Assembly (NCBI GenBank): GCA_905235155.1
Contig: CAJOKJ010000026.1
Location: 1-54,256, forward strand
Reading direction: 5' to 3'
DNA from: Candidatus Gastranaerophilales bacterium
GTDB taxonomy: Bacteria > Cyanobacteriota > Vampirovibrionia > Gastranaerophilales > Gastranaerophilaceae
Length of the DNA stretch: 54,256 bases
The notes beneath the pieces are model-generated. The model did no database searches. It was not told where the DNA came from and worked only from the letters and a program-made list of their open reading frames with translations. Of the stretch, positions 45,805 to 54,256 are shown in pieces (the stretch's first letter is position 1; each line of letters starts with the position of its first letter). The position numbers and the translations under genes are program-made.

Positions 45805-47683
45805 TTAAACATCTGCTCTTGAGTTTCTAACTTGTTCCATCAATTCAACAAATTCTTTTTCGTCAAGAGTTTCCATTTCAAGAAGTTTATGTGCAATGGT
45901 ATCAAGCATATCTCTGTTGTCAATTAAAAGAGTTTTTGCAAGTTCATATTGTTCATTAACAATTCTTTGGACTTCGTTATCAATTTCAGCAGCAATTTCT
46001 TCCGAGTAATCTCTTTGGTGTCCGAAATCACGTCCCATAAATACGTGGTCTTCGCTTTTACCATAAGCGAGGTTGCCGAGTTTTTCGCTCATACCGTATT
46101 TTGTAACCATAGCTCTTGCCATTTGGGTTACTTTTTCAAGGTCGTTTGAAGCTCCTGTTGTAATAAATTCTTTACCGTAAATTATTTCTTCTGCAATTCT
46201 TCCGCCAAGTGTCATTGCAATTTTATCTAACAATTGAACTTTTTTCATTGTTAAGTGGTCTTTTTCCGGTAAAACCATAGTAACACCCAGAGCCATACCT
46301 CTAGGTATGATAGAAACCTTATGCAATGGGTCGCAGTTGCCTAAAAGTTTTGCTAATAATGCGTGACCAACTTCGTGATAAGCGGTATTTTCTTTTTCTT
46401 CATCGGAAATGATACGACTTTTCTTTTCAGGTCCTGCCATAACTTTATCAATCGCTTCTTCTAAGTCGTCCATATAAATTCTTGTTTTGTTATGACGAGC
46501 GGCAAGGAGTGCAGCTTCGTTAAGAAGGTTTTGCAAATCAGCACCCGTAAATCCCGGAGTACGTTTTGCAAGAACTTTCAAATCAACTTCATCCGCAAGA
46601 GGTTTATTTTTTGCATGAACTTGTAAAATTTGTTCTCTGCCTAAAATATCAGGTCTGTTAATAACTATTTGTCTATCAAATCTGCCGGGTCTTAAAAGTG
46701 CGTTATCCAAAATGTCAGGTCTGTTTGTAGCCGCAATAACAATAATATTCATTGTTTCATCAAAACCGTCCATTTCAACAAGTAATTGGTTAAGAGTTTG
46801 TTCTCTTTCGTCATGACCACCGCCAAGACCTGCACCACGTTGACGACCTACGGCATCAATTTCATCAATAAAAATAATGCAAGGTTGATGTTTTTTTGCT
46901 TGGTCAAACAAATCTCTAACACGGCTTGCACCTACACCAACAAACATTTCAACGAAATCAGAACCCGAAATAGAGAAGAACGGAACACCTGCTTCGCCTG
47001 CAACTGCTTTAGCCATTAAAGTTTTACCTGTTCCCGGAGGGCCTACAAGAAGAACCCCTTTAGGAATTTTTGCTCCTAATTTTATGTATTTTTCACCATT
47101 TTTTAAGAAGTCAACAATTTCTTCAAGTTCTTTCTTTTCTTCGTCAATACCTGCAACATCTTTAAACATAACTTTAACTTTGCTGTCTAAAAGCATTTTT
47201 GCACGGCTTTTACCAAAAGACATTGCTTGAGAGCCGCCTGCTGAAAGTCCTTTAGCCATTAAAATTAAGAAAATTATAAAGAAAATAGGCAAAGCAAGAG
47301 AGCCTATTGTACTCATCAATTTTGAAGATTCGCTTGGTTTGCTAACAGAAATTTCTACATTTGCATCTTCAAGTCTTTTCATAAGTCCTGCGTCATTAGG
47401 AGTAAGGACTTTGTATTGAAGTGTCGGTGTTGCTTGCGACATGCCGTATAGCATTGGAAAATTTTTTTTGTCTTCTTTTTTAACTTCAGGTTGTTTAACA
47501 GGAGTTGCTATTAAGAAAGTTTTGTCGATTTCTACCGACTTAATTTCGCCATTGGAAAGTTTTTGTAAAAAATTAAGTAAGTTCTTCCGTTGTGGTAGTA
47601 GGGCCTGTAAAAAGCATTGAAACGAATGCCAGCACCATAATACCTAAGATTATGTACATACCGAGTGATTGACTTTTATTCAT
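45805..47683 (-). CDS. ftsH: ATP-dependent zinc metalloprotease FtsH, apparent frameshift near residue 36
   Basis: Membrane AAA+ protease that degrades damaged membrane proteins and regulators. The start is ATG 47683 with AGAGG upstream, then the first membrane helix [17 protein letters not shown] and TTTTEELT, which then meets TAA at 47573-47575. The next frame gives [18 protein letters not shown] and runs to the end. Adding two bases (or removing one) gives 626 aa, normal for FtsH. Motifs: [17 protein letters not shown], second-region arginines in [11 protein letters not shown], and the zinc site HEVGHALL. The uninterrupted part, from 47454, would lack the first membrane helix. As ftsH is usually important, an assembly error is the first explanation. 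Confidence 0.85.
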
Positions 47684-47786
47684 TTATTTTACCTCTCAAA
47701 GTGTTTTATAATAACTACATTATACCAACATAAAATAATATGGCAAGAAATGTTATTAATATAAGTTTATAAAAATATTTCAACAC

Positions 47787-47815
47787 TTGTATAAAATAAG
47801 AATATGGTGCATAAT
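47787..47815 (+). promoter_or_regulatory. Promoter of the pilin-adhesin operon
   Basis: TTGTAT (47787-47792), a 17-nt spacer, then CATAAT (47810-47815), 24 nt before the GTG start with GGAG between. Confidence 0.5.
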
Positions 47816-47838
47816 AAATAATATAAACTGGAGATATT

Positions 47839-49830
47839 GTGAACCGATTTTTGCGAAAAAATTTTATAGCTTTCACATTAGCCGAAATGATGGTTATTTT
47901 GGCACTTTTCAGTACGATTGCAGCGGCGACGCTGCCTGTTGTAACGGCACGCAGAGCATTGGATGTTTCAGAACTTGCAACAGGCGGTTCAACACTTGAT
48001 CCTTGGACTTATTCTAGTTCTTATCACGGTATATCATATTACAATTCTCAATCCTCATTACCTACAACATCTGCTGTAATGGTTGGCGGACAGGTTAGTG
48101 CGGATGCTGCGTCTATCGGTTATCCGCAATTGATTGTAAAAGATATTTATGGTGCTTCAACTGATTTTGGCAGGCATATAGTGTTGTTGAAGAAAAACAC
48201 AAACAACAATACATATTTAGGCGGCAGTATTATGATGGGTAATTCCGGTGTGTACAGTATTGCTATTGGTGCCAATACAATGTCTAATAAAAACAACAGA
48301 TATCACAGAAGACCATGGAGTATAGCAATAGGTTCTTATGCTATGCAAAGTGGAACTGACGGAAGTGAGAGTCCTCAAAATGTTTTTATCGGACAAGGTG
48401 GTATTAATTCTAGAAGTTCAAACTCGGTTATTATCGATAATTACAGTAACCGTAATTTTAATTCTACCGACACAGTAAATATTGGTTATAAGACAAGCAC
48501 TATTACAAAGGAGACAGTTGCTATTGGTCATGAAGCAGGTGCAACTAACTTTGCTGTTGCGTTAGGTTCTTATGCAGGTTATTCTACCGGAAATTATAAC
48601 AATGTAGCTATAGGTTATTATGCAGTTTATACTGGTGGTAGTGCATCTTTCCTTACCGGTATTGGTTCATATTCCGCTTATAGATTGAATTCAGGGGAGA
48701 ATGCAGTATATATTGGTGCAAAATCGGGTTACAATACTACGACTACGACTACGTGTAATTCAGCATACAGTGTTAATATAGGCAGTTATGTTGGTGCTAA
48801 CGGATGTTCCGGTGTGAAGTCTGTTTCTGTTGGTGATTATGCCGGATTTGGTTATGATTACAAAAATGTTGTTCCTGTTTTGATTGGCTCAGGTGCGGGA
48901 CGAGCTGCCGGTACAAGCAACTCTGCTGCTATTGGTTCGAATAATGTATCTTATCCTGTTATTATAGGTATGAATGCTTTTTTAAGAGCTTCAAATGGTG
49001 CTACAAATCCTCCTGATGTTGCGATTGGTACGGCTTCTACTGCGGGTGGAAATAATACTGATTTAGCTGGTTCGGTTTTCATAGGTCCATATACGGCACA
49101 AAATAGTTATGAGATTAAAAATTCTGTATGTATTGGTCATAGAGCATGTGATAATAGTAAAGGATTAAATGTAGTTCGTATGGAGCCTTACGGATATTAT
49201 TCAAAAGATTTAGGTAAATACAGTTCGATTCTTGGAGTGCCTTCAATGGTTAGTGCATTAGATAGCACAAATAAAAGTAAATTTACGGGTGATAATTATG
49301 CTAACATGCTAATTACTCCTGCTGTTACGTATTATGATGTAGAAAATTCTTCTATTTTATTTTATTCGAATATGATATATGGTCCTTCAAATTCTTTTAT
49401 GAGTTTTTCTGATAAGAGATTAAAAGAAAATATCAGATCTGCGAAATATGGTTTGAACGATATCAGAAAAATTAATATATATGAATATAATCTGAAAGAC
49501 GAAAGCATTAAGAAACGTCAAATTGGTGTAATTGCTCAAGAAATGAAGGAGGCTATACCCGAAGGTGTGAAACAGTTGCCGAGCGGATATTATACGGTTA
49601 ATGCGGACTGGTTGATTTTCCCTATGGTTAATGCAATAAAAGAATTGGATAGAACTTTTGTTTCTTTGAAATCAGATTTGACAGGGTATTTTAACGAATA
49701 TGTTATTCTTGTATCGAGGGTAAATAATCTTGAAAAAGAAGTTAAAAAACTTGAACGTGAAAATAAATCATTAACAAGAGAAGTAAATATTGCATATAAA
49801 AAAGCAAAAACGGCAGAAAGAAGACAATAA
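47839..49830 (+). CDS. Prepilin-type adhesin with YadA-like head repeats and S74 autoprotease/chaperone domain (1 of 3)
   Basis: 663 aa, GTG start with GGAG. Residues 1-35 form a type IV prepilin signal: basic tail, cleavage expected between A11 and F12, then FTLAE (E16 is the mature E5) and a hydrophobic helix. About 60-515 is a field of short G-rich units such as VAIGYYAVY, GIGSYSAY and VYIGAKSGY, like YadA and phage-fibre heads. S524-D-K-R-L-K529 opens the S74 intramolecular chaperone domain with its Ser/Lys dyad, followed by IGVIAQEMKEAIP and NADWLIFPMVNAIKEL. A coiled coil (about 615-663) ends the protein. Family knowledge: S74 domains trimerise fibres and cut themselves off. Fusion to a prepilin signal is unusual. 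Confidence 0.8.
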   Translation: MNRFLRKNFIAFTLAEMMVILALFSTIAAATLPVVTARRALDVSELATGGSTLDPWTYSSSYHGISYYNSQSSLPTTSAVMVGGQVSADAASIGYPQLIVKDIYGASTDFGRHIVLLKKNTNNNTYLGGSIMMGNSGVYSIAIGANTMSNKNNRYHRRPWSIAIGSYAMQSGTDGSESPQNVFIGQGGINSRSSNSVIIDNYSNRNFNSTDTVNIGYKTSTITKETVAIGHEAGATNFAVALGSYAGYSTGNYNNVAIGYYAVYTGGSASFLTGIGSYSAYRLNSGENAVYIGAKSGYNTTTTTTCNSAYSVNIGSYVGANGCSGVKSVSVGDYAGFGYDYKNVVPVLIGSGAGRAAGTSNSAAIGSNNVSYPVIIGMNAFLRASNGATNPPDVAIGTASTAGGNNTDLAGSVFIGPYTAQNSYEIKNSVCIGHRACDNSKGLNVVRMEPYGYYSKDLGKYSSILGVPSMVSALDSTNKSKFTGDNYANMLITPAVTYYDVENSSILFYSNMIYGPSNSFMSFSDKRLKENIRSAKYGLNDIRKINIYEYNLKDESIKKRQIGVIAQEMKEAIPEGVKQLPSGYYTVNADWLIFPMVNAIKELDRTFVSLKSDLTGYFNEYVILVSRVNNLEKEVKKLERENKSLTREVNIAYKKAKTAERRQ

Positions 49831-49833
49831 TAC

Positions 49834-51909
49834 ATGAAAAAATTAACTAAAAATTTCATAGCATTTACGTTGTCTGAGATGATGATAGTATTATTAATCC
49901 TCAGCGTAATTTCTGCTGCAACTATACCTTCAATAACACAAAGAAATGAGGTTAAACCAAGAAAAACATCATCAAATTGGATTTTTGATTACTATTATAA
50001 TAAAGGTTATTTTTATTACAGCAATGATTATGCTAATATTTCCGATGTTATTATAGGATATAAAGATATTGCGAGAAATATAAATAGCAGTACAACAAAA
50101 ACAACGTTGGTAAATGCGGGCAAAAACGCATCATTAAGATTAGTAAGACCTGTTTATACTATGGACAAGGTTTATGCAGGTAGAACTTTTGAGGGTCGCA
50201 GTTCAATTGCTTTTTTTAACAGCGACGGTATATATCAAGGCAGCATTGGCAATGATTCTAACAGAAATATAGCAATAGGAAAAGATATTTTCAAAAATAC
50301 TTCTGTATCAAGTGCTTCAAATGGTGTATATATAGGTGGAGAGGTAGCAAAAAACTTACATAATGTTACTGATGGAGCAGGTGGAATAAAAACTGTTGAT
50401 AACAATGTTGTTATTGGATATAGAGCAGTTTCTATAAATCCTTCGATTGCTAACTCGTATTCATCGCTTCAATCCGAAAATGTTGTAATTGGTTCAAATA
50501 TATATGGTTCTCCTTTAGCTTCAGGAAATATTATACTGGGTGCATACGCAGCAACCACAAACTACTTTTCCGGTGTTGGTTCTTACGCAACAAGTCATAA
50601 TGATACAATTGCAATAGGTACTTATTCTTTATACGAATCTCAATATTCAGATAGCAGTATAAATGTCGGATATCTTTCAGGTTCAAATGCAACTGGTACC
50701 AGATTTAATAATTCAATTAACATTGGTTATTATTCCGGTTATGTAACCAGACACGATTCCGGATATTCGGCTATAAATGTCGGTTGGGAAGCAGGTTCTG
50801 AAGTCAGCTCTATGTATGGTTATTCCATAAACATAGGTAAATGTGCAAGTTATAATTCATCAAGGCTTGCAGGTATAAATATAGGTGCTTATGCAAATTA
50901 TAACAATTCATTGTCAAGTAGCACTTCATATTTTGCTCCTATAATAAATATAGGTGCTTATGCCGGTGCATATCCAAAGGATTATTCAATTGATAAGAAT
51001 ACAATAAATATAGGTGCTTATGCCGGTTATGCTTCTTATGGTAATGGTGATATTAATATTGGATATTATGCGGGATATAATTATACTAAAAAACCTTTTG
51101 ACCAAGATCTAAATATAAAAATAGGTAGATTTGCAGGTGCAAGTGCAGGTTCTAGTACTCAAGACATACGATTCGCTGTTATGATTGGTGATTATGCGGG
51201 ATATGGTTTGAAAAGTTCGTATAATTCAGTATTAATCGGTCGATACGCAGGATATAATACTACATCGTCTGGCGGGTCGGTTATAATAGGTTGCTATGGA
51301 TTAACGGGGATAAAAAATGCTAAAAAAATGTGTATTGGTGGTAATTATCCCGGAGACAAAGGCGGATTTGCCAAAGAAGGCAACACTGTTTCTACTATGA
51401 TTACACCATACTATTCCTCAGCAATGTGGAATAAAACAGAAATATTCCTTTTAGCAAAACATGTTGTAAATTATCAAGGTAGTATGTCAGCTTTTTCTGA
51501 CAGAACTTTGAAGGAAAATATCGTAAAAAGCAGATATGGTATTGATAAGTTAAGAAAAATAAATATATATCAATACAATTTTAAAGGTGAAAAAGATACA
51601 AAAATAGGTGTTATTGCACAAGAATTACAAAGTGTATATCCAAAAGCTGTATCAACGGCTTCTAACGGCTATTTGTCCGTAAATTCAGATTGGATTATAT
51701 ATTCAATGGTTCAAGCCTTAAAAGATGTTGACAAGGCTGTTATAGGTTTGCAAAACGAATTGAATATAAACATTCGTTATATCAATAATCTTTCTGATAA
51801 ATTATGTTCAATAAATAATAAATTGGACAAATTATCACAAAACAATCAAATAAATAATAAGCGGTTGGCAGAAATTGATGTTATATTGAATAAAATGGAG
51901 CGTAAGTAG
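49834..51909 (+). CDS. Prepilin-type adhesin with YadA-like head repeats and S74 autoprotease/chaperone domain (2 of 3)
   Basis: 691 aa, starting 3 nt after the first gene. Prepilin signal with A10/F11 and FTLSE (E15). The repeat field (about 80-545) is the most regular of the three, with units such as INIGAYAGYASYG and INIGYYAGYN. S555-D-R-T-L-K560 begins the S74 domain, then IGVIAQELQSVYP and NSDWIIYSMVQALKDVD, ending in a coiled coil. Same architecture as its neighbours but clearly diverged, so an old duplication. Likely co-assembled or alternative fibre subunit. Confidence 0.8.
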   Translation: MKKLTKNFIAFTLSEMMIVLLILSVISAATIPSITQRNEVKPRKTSSNWIFDYYYNKGYFYYSNDYANISDVIIGYKDIARNINSSTTKTTLVNAGKNASLRLVRPVYTMDKVYAGRTFEGRSSIAFFNSDGIYQGSIGNDSNRNIAIGKDIFKNTSVSSASNGVYIGGEVAKNLHNVTDGAGGIKTVDNNVVIGYRAVSINPSIANSYSSLQSENVVIGSNIYGSPLASGNIILGAYAATTNYFSGVGSYATSHNDTIAIGTYSLYESQYSDSSINVGYLSGSNATGTRFNNSINIGYYSGYVTRHDSGYSAINVGWEAGSEVSSMYGYSINIGKCASYNSSRLAGINIGAYANYNNSLSSSTSYFAPIINIGAYAGAYPKDYSIDKNTINIGAYAGYASYGNGDINIGYYAGYNYTKKPFDQDLNIKIGRFAGASAGSSTQDIRFAVMIGDYAGYGLKSSYNSVLIGRYAGYNTTSSGGSVIIGCYGLTGIKNAKKMCIGGNYPGDKGGFAKEGNTVSTMITPYYSSAMWNKTEIFLLAKHVVNYQGSMSAFSDRTLKENIVKSRYGIDKLRKINIYQYNFKGEKDTKIGVIAQELQSVYPKAVSTASNGYLSVNSDWIIYSMVQALKDVDKAVIGLQNELNINIRYINNLSDKLCSINNKLDKLSQNNQINNKRLAEIDVILNKMERK

Positions 51910-51912
51910 CTT

Positions 51913-54012
51913 ATGAGGCAAAAATCTTTTAAAAATTACATAGCATTTACGTTAATGGAAATGACGCTTGTTTTGTTGATTACAAGTATTATTGCTGCTG
52001 CTGCCACTCCGATTATTACTTCCGCAGTATCCGACTCGGCTGCAAAGGGTGGTAAAGATACTTTAGATTTTTATGCGAATGCTTGGAGAACCTCAAATTC
52101 ATATAACGGTGGCGGTATATATAGTATTCCGCTAAGTTATGGTTCTTTTATCGGCATAAATGTTAAACCCGGAGCGTATGCAAATGCATATCAATATCCT
52201 ACATTGTTAATTGCTTCAAATTCAACCAATAATATAGTACGAAATCCTCAAATAATTATTGAAAATGTGGATACACCAAATAATGGTTCTATTGATTCCA
52301 ATAATAAAACTCATGCTTTAAAAATAGGTATGGATGAGTATGAAAATATTTTAATGTTATCGGGTAACTCTTTTAGTAATGTAAACTATCCTGCATACAA
52401 CGCATTAAATATAGGATATAAAAGCATATATATAGGCAACGATATTCAAAAAGATGTTTCTGAAAGTAAGTTAGGAGCCGGTAATTCTATATTTATAGGT
52501 AGTGATATCTCTGCTTATTATGCATCAAATGTTATAAATATCGGTTCGAACATTAAAAGATTTCTTGACGAGCAATATGTTGTGAACATAGGTTATGGTT
52601 TGTACGGGTATAATTCAAACGGATACAGTTCCATTGATAATGTAAATATCGGAAGATATGCTAATTCTTACGGTATGGGTCGTTATAATGTTATAATGGG
52701 TAAGTATGCAGGTTATGCAACTAATGCAATGAGAAATGTTATTCTGGGAAATTATTCCGGAACTCATATGAAAAGTGATTATTATAGGAATTATGATAAT
52801 GTAATAATTGGATATTACGCTTTAAACAGACCGCAAAATAATAGCTCACACCCATATTATGGTAATGTTGTCATTGGCAGGTATGCAAATTCTATAGTAA
52901 TAGTAAACAATTCTTCTTCTTTAAATACAACTTTTTCAAGTATTTATTTTGATAAAGCTGTAGTACTTGGCTCTTATGCCGGTGCATACAAAAATTTAAC
53001 CGGAGGTGTGGCTACTCATTTTAATTCTGTATTAATAGGTGATTATGCGGGTATGTATTCTTTTGGTTCTCAAACATCTGATGCTATTCACAGACCAAAT
53101 ACAGTTATGATAGGTAATTATGCCGGATATAACAGTAGTAATGCTAGTGGTTCAAATATATTTATAGGTGCTTATTCGGGTCAAAATTCCAAATCATTTA
53201 ATTCGGTATACATAGGAGAATATGCAGGTATGAATACCAGTGCAGCATCATCCGACAATACTGTTAATATTGCGATTGGATATTATGCAGGTTATGGTTC
53301 GGGCTATTCGAATAATATTTACATAGGTAGTTATGCTGGTTATAGTGCAAGAGGCGGTTATAATGTCGGTATCGGCGAAAAAGCGTGTCAACGTTTGGAA
53401 TCAGCTGCAACAAAAAAATGGTGTTTGGGATACGGGGTTCTCATGTCCGCTGTATCTGATACCAGCAATATTAATGTATGGTCAAATGCAAATGCTGCGG
53501 CACAAATGGTAATAGGGTTTACTGATGAGCAACCTGTGAATCAAAATGCAGTTTTGTATGCGTATAATGTATACAGGTGGAATTCAACATCTATAGACAA
53601 AGTTTCCGACAGAAGATTTAAAACCAACATAGTTCCTTCAAATCGTTCAATAAAAGATATAAGAAAAATTAATATATATGAATATAACTTTAAGGCGGAT
53701 AAAAATAAATCTCCAAAAATAGGTGTAATCGCTCAAGAATACAAAAAAGTCTTTCCAAACGATGTTGTAAGAGATGAAGCAACAAAAAAACTTGTCTTGT
53801 CTGTTGACTGGATGATTTACACTATGGTTAATGCCGTAAAAGATGTTGATAATACTATAAAGAGTCTTCAAAAAGAGGCAAAGATTTATATAAATGATTT
53901 TTCAGACTTAAAAACAAGAATCGTAAATCTTGAAAAACAAGCACAACAAATAAGAGCAGAAAATGAAGAAATTAAAGCTCACTTGGCACGTGTAAATAAA
54001 CAATTGCGATGA
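51913..54012 (+). CDS. Prepilin-type adhesin with YadA-like head repeats and S74 autoprotease/chaperone domain (3 of 3)
   Basis: 699 aa, starting 3 nt after the second gene. Prepilin signal with A11/F12 and FTLME (E16). The repeat field includes VIMGKYAGYA, VMIGNYAGYN and IYIGSYAGYS. S565-D-R-R-F-K570 opens the S74 domain, with IGVIAQEYKKVFP and SVDWMIYTMVNAVKDVD, and a charged coiled coil ends it. Unlike the others it stops at TGA. No prepilin peptidase or assembly ATPase gene is in the window, so the export machine must be elsewhere. Confidence 0.8.
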   Translation: MRQKSFKNYIAFTLMEMTLVLLITSIIAAAATPIITSAVSDSAAKGGKDTLDFYANAWRTSNSYNGGGIYSIPLSYGSFIGINVKPGAYANAYQYPTLLIASNSTNNIVRNPQIIIENVDTPNNGSIDSNNKTHALKIGMDEYENILMLSGNSFSNVNYPAYNALNIGYKSIYIGNDIQKDVSESKLGAGNSIFIGSDISAYYASNVINIGSNIKRFLDEQYVVNIGYGLYGYNSNGYSSIDNVNIGRYANSYGMGRYNVIMGKYAGYATNAMRNVILGNYSGTHMKSDYYRNYDNVIIGYYALNRPQNNSSHPYYGNVVIGRYANSIVIVNNSSSLNTTFSSIYFDKAVVLGSYAGAYKNLTGGVATHFNSVLIGDYAGMYSFGSQTSDAIHRPNTVMIGNYAGYNSSNASGSNIFIGAYSGQNSKSFNSVYIGEYAGMNTSAASSDNTVNIAIGYYAGYGSGYSNNIYIGSYAGYSARGGYNVGIGEKACQRLESAATKKWCLGYGVLMSAVSDTSNINVWSNANAAAQMVIGFTDEQPVNQNAVLYAYNVYRWNSTSIDKVSDRRFKTNIVPSNRSIKDIRKINIYEYNFKADKNKSPKIGVIAQEYKKVFPNDVVRDEATKKLVLSVDWMIYTMVNAVKDVDNTIKSLQKEAKIYINDFSDLKTRIVNLEKQAQQIRAENEEIKAHLARVNKQLR

Positions 54013-54050
54013 CTTTGTTTTGAGTGAACAGTCAACCGTTCACCATTTTG

Positions 54051-54256
54051 TCATTACGAGGAGTGTAACGACGAAGCAATCCGGTAATCTTGTCATTGCA
54101 AGGAGTGTAACGACGAAGCAATCCAATAAGTAAATTGGTTTGCCAATATTTCAACTGGATTGCCACGAAAATCAAAGATTTTCTCGCAATGACATGTTTC
54201 GGATTGCCACGCTGTCGCTTGCAATGACAAAAATACATGTCATTACGAGGGCAAAG
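54051..54256. repeat. Cluster of dispersed palindromic repeats
   Basis: Two direct copies of TCATTRCRAGGAGTGTAACG, each continuing ACGAAGCAATCC (54051-54082 and 54093-54124). Two inverted relatives begin GGATTGCCACG and end GCAATGA (54157-54192, with an inner GAAAATC/GATTTTC stem, and 54201-54227). A cut-off fifth starts at 54239. Similar short elements are scattered through many AT-rich bacterial genomes. The ORF across them is not a gene. Confidence 0.8.

Noticed and set aside
50200-53400. Regular short repeats that might suggest a CRISPR array
   Set aside because: The repetition is at protein level (IGxYAGY) inside long open frames; DNA units vary and there are no constant repeats with unique spacers.
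54032-54238. 68-aa open frame on the minus strand reading GLLRRYTP twice
   Set aside because: It is the translation of dispersed palindromic repeats, not a gene.

Overview
The window is AT-rich, densely coded bacterial DNA with Shine-Dalgarno motifs at many starts and a standard genetic code. The gene style (prepilin signals reading AFTLxEMM, HEAT-repeat and YqeG-type proteins, lysA next to cdaA, many surface glycosyltransferases, no phage or plasmid backbone) points to a gut-type, non-photosynthetic relative of Cyanobacteria (Vampirovibrionia/Melainabacteria, order Gastranaerophilales). This is inference from gene style; no marker gene here proves it.

Layout. 0-9 kb: a YqeG-type phosphatase and U32 protein pair, a N/Y-rich exported protein, a HEAT-repeat protein, a soluble PAS-GAF histidine kinase, and a two-gene operon of a winged-helix protein plus a degenerate DUF262-type protein. 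7.6-12.9 kb: a polyprenol-kinase-like membrane protein divergent from a PAP2 phosphatase, a flavodoxin, then three damaged genes in a row (MIF-like tautomerase, small membrane protein, lipase), and a WhiG/FliA-type sigma factor. 13-15.4 kb: glutaredoxin and a large M49-like metallopeptidase. 15.4-19.7 kb: a restriction-modification island (DUF3883-type nuclease and two m5C methyltransferases) between an intact tRNA-Ser(GGA) and an orphan tRNA 3' end. 19.7-27.1 kb: surface glycan genes (two GT2, two GT-C membrane transferases, one of them frameshifted) enclosing a short YjfB-like gene and a coiled-coil M15 peptidase. 27.2-32.6 kb: a TPR membrane protein, exported proteins, a broken adenosine-deaminase-like gene and a UvrD helicase fused to a RecB-type nuclease. 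32.8-38 kb: housekeeping genes (lysA, cdaA, YitT-type, DUF6812-like, serA). 38-45.4 kb: a four-repeat protein, an acyl-CoA synthetase, rubrerythrin, a phospholipase D, a YdjC deacetylase and another GT2. 45.8-54 kb: ftsH (apparent frameshift) divergent from three tandem genes that each join a type IV prepilin signal, a long field of YadA-head-like G-x-Y/A repeats and a C-terminal S74 intramolecular chaperone/autoprotease domain. The window ends in dispersed palindromic repeats.

The most striking system is the three-gene pilin-adhesin-autoprotease array. It looks like a way to place a trimeric, self-processed fibre on a type IV pilus-like machine. The second theme is the number of interrupted genes: six loci carry a frameshift or an in-frame stop, including ftsH, which is usually essential or important. 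Either the assembly has indel errors, the lineage is decaying, or some sites are phase-variable. A third theme is a set of genes with no ribosome binding site but a -10-like box 6-9 nt before the start codon, which predicts leaderless mRNAs.
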